The translations under genes and the position numbers were made by a program. The notes under the pieces were generated by a model. That model saw only the letters and a program-made list of their open reading frames with translations. It ran no database searches and was not told the origin of the DNA. Of a stretch of DNA of 64,000 bases, positions 59,101-64,000 are shown piece by piece. This DNA comes from Symbiodinium microadriaticum (taxonomy: Eukaryota; Sar; Dinophyceae; Suessiales; Symbiodiniaceae), in contig LSRX01001379.1 in NCBI GenBank assembly GCA_001939145.1, positions 37,944-101,943 of the forward strand, in the 5' to 3' direction. How positions within the stretch are numbered: position 1 is the stretch's first letter; every line of letters starts with the position of its first letter.

Positions 59101-60531
59101 CTATGCACTCTCCAGATGCTGCTCCGCTGCCGGAAGCGTCGTGTCATCAGCGACCTGATCAGCTCCTGCGGCTACAACTAGCTCCGGCTCGCTCCTGCTA
59201 TGACTGAGTAGATCCTGAGGATTGAGTAAATCCTGCACCTCACTGCAGTCGCCACCACCAGACTTGTTGCCCCATGTCACAATAGCGCCATCATCACGAA
59301 TGGCAGCGAACGCAAATTTGGATGCTTGGATTTGCTGCACATTCTTGAGCTGATCCTGCACGGCAGTGCTGTCACCACCATCGTCAGGCTCACCCCAGGT
59401 GACGACAGATCCATCACCAAGAATGGCGGCAAAAGCTCTGCCGGAGGCTTGGATCTGCTGCACGTCTGCTAATTGAGCCAGCACAGCGCTACTGTCACCA
59501 CCTTTGTCAGCATGACCCCAGGTCACGATCGATCCGTCACCAAGTAGGGCAGCAAAAGCAAAGCCGGAGGCTTGGATCTGCTGCACATTCTTCAGCTGAT
59601 GCTGCACTTCACTACAGTCGCCACCATAGTCATCCTCACCCCATGTCACAACAGATCCGTCAGCAACAACGGCCGCAAATGCGCTGAAAGTCGCCTGGAT
59701 CTGCTGCACATGTCTAAGCTGATCCTGCACGGAACTACTGTCACCGCCGTCGTGGACCCGACCCCAGGTTACGACGGTTGCATCACTGAGAAGGGCAGCA
59801 AAAGCGCCGGCAGAAGCTTGGAGCTCAGGCACATTCTTCAGCTGATCCTGCACCGCACTGCTGTCACCCCCATAGCGAGCAGCACCCCAGGTCACAACTG
59901 ATCCATCAGCAAGAATGGCAGCGAAAGCGCGGTAAGAGGCTTGGATCTGCTTCACATTCTTTAGCCGGTCTTGGACACCTCTACTGTCACCGCCATTCTC
60001 AGCATCACCCCATGTCACGACCGATCCGTCACCAAGGACGACAGCAAAAGCGCTGAAAGAGGCCTGAATCTGCTGCACATCGTTCAGCTGTTCCTGCACT
60101 GAGCTACTGTCACCACCACGTACAGCATCACCCCAGGTCACGACGGATCCGTCGCCAAGAAGTGCAGCAAAAGCAAAGCGATTGGCTTGGACCTGCTGCA
60201 CATTCTTTAGCTGATCCTGCACAGCACTGCTGTCACCGCCCTTGCCAGCACTACCCCAGGTCGCGACCGATCCATCGCCGAGAATAGCACAAAATGCTTC
60301 CCCGGAGCCTTGAACTTGAACTCTTTGTATATGCAAAGTCAGTGCACTACCATTTTCAAGTATGGAGTCCCTGATCGTTGAGCATGCATCCAGAACGCTC
60401 CCAGATGAGTCCACCAAGCGCCCCCTTCCGACTCCCAATGCAGACTGTGCTCGCAGTAAGAGCGCGCCCACCTCTTCATCCAAGTCTGCTTGCACTGAAG
60501 CTGTCCTCCTGGGTTGGCCCTTTAAAAGCCT
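59101..60531 (-). CDS. Ubiquitin-like/RCC1-like repeat protein
   Basis: The exon opens after the acceptor GCTTTTCAG on the minus strand; its first codons read RLLKGQPRRTASVQADLDEE. The ATG at 60495 lies twelve codons in and need not be the start. GALLLRAQSALGVGRGRLVD and VLDACSTIRDSILENGSAL look like the end of a ubiquitin-like fold. Nine repeats of 41 residues follow, each of the form IQAS-x-xAFAAILGDGSVV, TWG, GGDSSAVQDQLKNVQQ, which is an RCC1-like blade sequence. The tail after repeat nine is acidic (SRSEPELVVAAGADQVADDT). The upstream exon encoding the start of the ubiquitin-like domain was not found; a TTTAGGG array lies 40 bp upstream. Such proteins are common in dinoflagellate gene sets and often labelled HERC/RCC1-like. 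Any E3-ligase role is unproven and no HECT domain is present. Confidence 0.85.
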   Translation of the reverse strand, partial: RLLKGQPRRTASVQADLDEEVGALLLRAQSALGVGRGRLVDSSGSVLDACSTIRDSILENGSALTLHIQRVQVQGSGEAFCAILGDGSVATWGSAGKGGDSSAVQDQLKNVQQVQANRFAFAALLGDGSVVTWGDAVRGGDSSSVQEQLNDVQQIQASFSAFAVVLGDGSVVTWGDAENGGDSRGVQDRLKNVKQIQASYRAFAAILADGSVVTWGAARYGGDSSAVQDQLKNVPELQASAGAFAALLSDATVVTWGRVHDGGDSSSVQDQLRHVQQIQATFSAFAAVVADGSVVTWGEDDYGGDCSEVQHQLKNVQQIQASGFAFAALLGDGSIVTWGHADKGGDSSAVLAQLADVQQIQASGRAFAAILGDGSVVTWGEPDDGGDSTAVQDQLKNVQQIQASKFAFAAIRDDGAIVTWGNKSGGGDCSEVQDLLNPQDLLSHSRSEPELVVAAGADQVADDTTLPAAEQHLESA

Positions 60532-60570
60532 CTGAAAAGCAGTCGAAAAAAAGATTCTCTTAAGCCCAAT

Positions 60571-60598
60571 AAAGGTTTAGGGTTTAGGGTTTAGGGAA
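60571..60598 (+). repeat. Short TTTAGGG array upstream of the RCC1-like exon
   Basis: Three units. On the gene strand it lies within the presumed upstream intron, about 40 bp before the acceptor. Confidence 0.9.
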
Positions 60599-60730
60599 AA
60601 TATGAAATGTCCAAAATGCCTACCTAGCCTCCCACTAAGAAGTCCAACATCCAGAGCGATCGACATGTCGTCGGCAACGGCCCAATGTCCAAATGCTGGG
60701 TTTGCACTGCATGTTATGCTTTAGGGTGTA

Positions 60731-60832
60731 CACTACTGTTGATGATATAAATCCTGCATTACCTTAAGGATCCTAAACTATGGGAAACATGGTGTATTCC
60801 TTGTTATAAAAATGCAGGCATCAGCACCATCA
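60731..60832 (+). mobile_element. MITE family B copy
   Basis: CACTACTGTTGATGATATAA and ATCCTGCATTACCTTAAGGA match the 34905 copy almost exactly at the left. The right end (AATGCAGGCATCAGCACCAT) is mutated. Confidence 0.8.
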
Positions 60833-60955
60833 TGGCTCCGAGCACATGTGTAGCATACAAAGGTCGCCAAAACGGGGGAAAGCTCAATTGGAATAGCATG
60901 AGAGCTCTCGAAACCCTTAAGAACGCTAGGAACCCTAAGCCCTAAACCCTAAACC

Positions 60956-61012
60956 TCATTTCTTGGCCTGCTTCGGGCCACGTCGCATGCTGCGGGCCAA
61001 CAGTCGCTCAGC
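60956..61012 (-). CDS. Possible terminal exon, basic tail
   Basis: The minus strand reads AERLLARSMRRGPKQAKK and TGA, the stop being next to CCCTAAA repeat. Short but strongly biased composition. Confidence 0.4.
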   Translation of the reverse strand, partial: AERLLARSMRRGPKQAKK

Positions 61013-61859
61013 ACATGGGGCTCAAACTTTAAACCCTCGACCCTAAACCTCGGTTTAGGGGTTTAGGGTTTAGGGTACCCGAAACCCTAAACCCCGAAAC
61101 GCCTAAACCCCTAAACCCGAGACCCTCGTGGTTAAAGGCTTCAGGCGGTGGGGCTCACAGCGTCCATGCTTCGCATTGCAGTTCTGGGGCTCCTTGTTTG
61201 GGGTATCCACAGGCACAGCAAGGCCCAACATGGAAAAAAGTAAGCTTTAGACCGGTGCTTTGGGGGACATGAGGTTTAGGAATGAGAACTTGGGGGTGGG
61301 GGCGGGAGGGCTGTTGATTTACGTGCTGGATCAGGATGCCCCAAACCACAAACCCTAACCCCTCAACCCTAAGGCCGTTAAGCCCTGAAGCTGCGGGTTG
61401 CAGCTTCGAGGCTGGGTGGAAAACTGAAAGCCCCCCCCCCCTTACAGCCCAAAGAAAGCCCCGAAGAAGGCCTTTGAAAGGGTGCCCCCCGTTTGGCCCC
61501 CCTTAAAGCCCCCTTTAAGCCCCCATTCAAAGCAAGCCCCTCTTTGTCAAAGGGGGGCAGGCCCATCTGGCGGCCTAGGCCTTGAGTTTAGGGTTTCGGG
61601 TTTCGTTTAGGGCTTAGGCGAGAAGAATATCCAAAGTAGAACTATACGGGAACTATAAGGGGTTACTACCCCCTACACTCTGGAACCTTCACTCCACACC
61701 CCAACCCTACACTCGACCCTAAAGCCTAAACCCCAGACCCTAGGAGCCCAGGGCCTAAATCCTAAAGCCACCCCTAAGGCCTAAACCCGTCAAAGCCTCA
61801 AGCCTAAAAACCCTCTCCATGAGCCTTCAACCACACATTCTCCTGGCGCCAACCCGAAA
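61013..61859. other. No confident gene; telomere-like pieces
   Basis: Arrays lie at 61050-61120 (both orientations). C-rich CCCC...TTT sequence lies at 61430-61560. No convincing frame. Confidence 0.4.
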
Positions 61860-61962
61860 CTCCAACCTTAGGGTTTAGGGCTTATAGGGTTTATAGGGTT
61901 TATAGGGTTTATAGGGTTTATAGGGTTTATAGGGTTTATAGGGTTTAGGGTTTAGGGTTTAG
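61860..61962 (+). repeat. TTTATAGGG variant telomere-like array
   Basis: Eight consecutive 9-bp units TTTATAGGG, preceded by TTTAGGGC and followed by three TTTAGGG units. Confidence 0.95.
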
Positions 61963-61976
61963 GGCACCCCCAAAAC

Positions 61977-62046
61977 CAGAGGATCCTGGGCTGCGTTTTT
62001 CATGGGTTTAAGTGCCTTCCGAGTCGCCTGCACTCCAAGTGTCCGT
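61977..62046 (-). CDS. Probable 70-bp exon, basic helical segment
   Basis: After GATCCTAG the minus strand reads RRTLGVQATRKALKPMKNAA, then QDPL, to a donor CTG|GTTTTGGGG. The donor is within repeat-like sequence. Confidence 0.5.
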
Positions 62047-62099
62047 CTAGGATCCGGGGTTTAGGGCTCAGGGCTCAAACACTGGGCCCTCAACACTCA

Positions 62100-62148
62100 A
62101 CAGGGTTTAGGGTTTAGGGTTTAGGGTTTAGGGTTTAGGGTTTAGGGC
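62100..62148 (+). repeat. Telomere-like array, TTTAGGG
   Basis: Seven nearly perfect units. Confidence 0.95.
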
Positions 62149-62169
62149 CCCAAAAGACCCGGAGCAAAC

Positions 62170-62250
62170 CCTGAAGCAAGCCTCCACTCTCCAGGGACAG
62201 CCAAACTGCCGCCACCGCCACGGCCACAAGCAGAGCCAGACCTCTCTCAC
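62170..62250 (-). CDS. Probable exon encoding a membrane helix
   Basis: The minus strand reads ERGLALLVAVAVAAVWLSLE, then SGGLLQ, to a donor CAGG|GTTTGC. The run LALLVAVAVAAVWLSL is a textbook-length hydrophobic helix. No family recognised. Confidence 0.45.
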
Positions 62251-62263
62251 AGGCATGCTTGGG

Positions 62264-62297
62264 ATTAGGGTTTAGGGTTTAGGGTTTAGGGGGAGAG
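62264..62297 (+). repeat. Short TTTAGGG array
   Basis: Four units. Confidence 0.9.
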
Positions 62298-62547
62298 TTT
62301 AGGACATAGGTTCACGACGGTTAGTGCCAGGATCTCTTATACTGTACCTCAAGGGCATGAGGATTAGACTGTTCCAACTTTATGGCTTCTACCATAGGGT
62401 GTACAGCAACCATGCCTACTGTCATGGGCCTTGTCTATATTACAAACAGTCTGCTACTGAGTGGGGAGCAGTATCCCAGGTCTTGAGCTACTTATGCTTT
62501 AGGGCTTTAGGGCTCGGGGCTTTGAGCTTCCCAGAGACTGCAAAAAC

Positions 62548-62674
62548 CCCTTAATTAAGGGATATACCTTGAATCATAAAAAGGATCCGTCTGCAATTTA
62601 ATGTACCTTCCTTAAATACAGCATCCCTCTAGAACGTGATGTACATTCTTTAACTATAAGGATCCCTCTATAAG
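62548..62674. mobile_element. MITE-like element, family F copy 2
   Basis: CCCTTAATTAAGGGATATAC and CTTGAATCAT match the element at 44645. Internal GATCC pieces recur. The right end GGGTGAGGGATC is weakly complementary to the left. Confidence 0.5.
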
Positions 62675-62683
62675 GGTGAGGGA

Positions 62684-62757
62684 TCAAAAAAAAATTAAAT
62701 CAGGATCAAAAAAAAATTAAACCACAAAGATCAAAAAAAAATTAAAAACAGGATCAA
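62684..62757. repeat. GATCAAAAAAAAATTAAA tandem repeat, three and a half units
   Basis: Units of GGATCAAAAAAAAATTAAA with spacers TCA, CCACAAA and AACA. Confidence 0.9.
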
Positions 62758-63360
62758 AACCCTAAACCCGAACCCTCGGCCCGCAAGGCCAAAAGGCTGA
62801 CAGGGGGGGGTGCTAGAGTCTAGGGTTGAGGGGCTTAGGCCCTAAACCCTAAACCCCTAAACCCTAAACCCTAATCCTTAAATCCTAAACCCAAACCCCT
62901 AAACCCTAAACCCCTAAACTCTAAACCTTAGTTGAATTCCGACCCCTGAGCCGATTTACAGAGGTTCTGATTTGGTGACCCCGTCTTGGTAAGTGCGGTC
63001 ATTTTTGCTCCTTCTGGTCAGGATTTAGGGTTAAGGCCTTGTCATTTATGGGTTTGGGGCTTAGGGTTTAGAGTTTGGGGTTTAGGGTTTAGGGCTTGGG
63101 GTGTCTCGGTTTTGGGGCTTAGGGGTTCAGGGTTTAGCGTATAAGGGTTTTGTTTGTTTTGGGTTTGGGACTATAGGCTCGGCCCCGAGTTCCGAGCCGT
63201 GAAAGCTAAAACCCCATGCTCCAAGAGACCCTGAAACCCACACGCGTGCCACCGTCCAGGCTCGACCTCCAGGCTTTCAGCTCTAGGCACCCCTAAACCC
63301 TAAGCCCTAAACCCTGAAACCCTGAACCTAAACCCTTGGCCGCTAAGACCCTTATACCCT
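62758..63360. repeat. Telomere-like arrays, C-rich then G-rich then C-rich
   Basis: CCCTAAA units lie at 62835-62930, TTTAGGG/TTTGGGG units at 63020-63180 and CCCTAAA/CCCTGAA units at 63290-63340, with single-copy-like spacers between. Confidence 0.85.
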
Positions 63361-63439
63361 TTATAAGCCCTCAACCCCAAACCCTGAAACCCCGACACAA
63401 ACCGACAGCGCGAGACCTCAACCCCAAGCTTTAACCTGT

Positions 63440-63760
63440 ACATGAACACGAAACCCTAAACCCTATAAACCCGGAAAACCCTTTAAGCCCTATAAACCCT
63501 ATAAACCCTTTCAGCCCTATAAACCCTATAAACCCTAAGCCCTTTCAGCCCTATAAGCCCTATAAACCCTAAACCCTATAAGCCCTATAAGCCCTATAAA
63601 CCCTAAACCCTATAAGCCCTATAAACCCTATAAACCCTAAACCCTATAAGCCCTATAAGCCCTATAAGCCCTATAAACCCTATGAATCCTATAAACCCTA
63701 TAAACCCTATAAACCCTATGAATCCTATAAACCCTAAACCCTGAACCCCAGTAAACCCTC
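63440..63760 (-). repeat. CCCTATAAA/CCCTATAAG variant telomere-like array
   Basis: More than 25 units of 9 bp (CCCTATAAA, CCCTATAAG, CCTATGAATC) mixed with CCCTAAA. This is the longest array of the TATA-containing variant and is opposite in orientation to the 61860 array. Confidence 0.97.
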
Positions 63761-63824
63761 AACACCTCTAGATCCTACTTGTCCGAACTCCTCGAAACCC
63801 CAGAGCTTCACAGCCTCCAGGGTT

Positions 63825-63918
63825 TGGGTTTCGGGGTTTAGGGGTTTAGGGGTTTAAGGGGCTTAGGGTTTAAGGGGCTTAGGGTTTTAGGGTTTTAGGG
63901 TTTAGGGTTTAGGGCCCT
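63825..63918 (+). repeat. Telomere-like array, TTTAGGG/TTTAGGGG/TTTAAGGGG
   Basis: About eleven imperfect units. Confidence 0.95.
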
Positions 63919-63977
63919 GAAGTGCCCTCTACGGAACCTTTGAAAATAAAAGGGCGCCCCAAAACCTTCTCGTTGTG

Positions 63978-64000
63978 TTTTTTTTTTTTTTGGGGGGGGG
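63978..64000. other. Homopolymer end, 14 T then 9 G
   Basis: The window closes with a T run and a G run. This could be a degenerate telomere-like tract or a low-quality contig end. Confidence 0.7.

Overview
The window looks like a draft-assembly scaffold from a dinoflagellate nuclear genome, probably Symbiodiniaceae-like. The evidence is: TTTAGGG-type telomere-like repeats dispersed through the right half; short exons with GT-AG and GC-AG introns; a ubiquitin-like/RCC1-like repeat protein of a kind I know from dinoflagellates; LINE and copia reverse-transcriptase remnants with dinoflagellate-style domain order; and very low coding density. Two N gaps (35976-36049 and 52174-52485) and three single Ns show scaffolding. 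No bacterial, organellar or viral gene, rRNA, tRNA or CRISPR was recognised.

Layout. 1-3240 is mostly featureless. 3928-7470 (+) is a decayed LINE: endonuclease fragment, frame-broken reverse transcriptase, then an intact 545-codon frame with zinc fingers and a ubiquitin-specific-protease-like domain. 8.1-20.6 kb is mainly non-coding and holds a second, minus-strand LINE relic (RNase H plus downstream region, 15408-16407). 20.6-31.0 kb (+) carries exons of what may be one or two genes. The best model joins 21765-22046, 22119-22211, 22316-22842, 22919-23996 and 24088-~24180, with introns of 72, 104, 76 and 91 bp that keep phase. Further coding islands lie at 29.4-31.0 kb.

From about 31 kb to the end the sequence is a mosaic of TTTAGGG/CCCTAAA-like arrays, short inverted-repeat (MITE-like) elements of at least six families, and many 30-260 bp coding islands, mostly on the minus strand, that conventional ORF calling does not show. 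Several islands encode coiled-coil or membrane-helix segments, and many have splice sites that lie inside the telomere-like repeats. A copia-type reverse-transcriptase relic (46.3-47.1 kb) is interrupted by a MITE. 59101-60531 (-) is the clearest single protein: a ubiquitin-like segment followed by nine RCC1-like 41-residue repeats.

The two strongest candidates for something unusual are the LINE with a C-terminal ubiquitin-protease-like domain, and introns apparently built from telomere-like repeats. Such repeats read GT...AG in the TTTAGGG sense. Exon boundaries in the right half are by-eye inferences and need transcript support.
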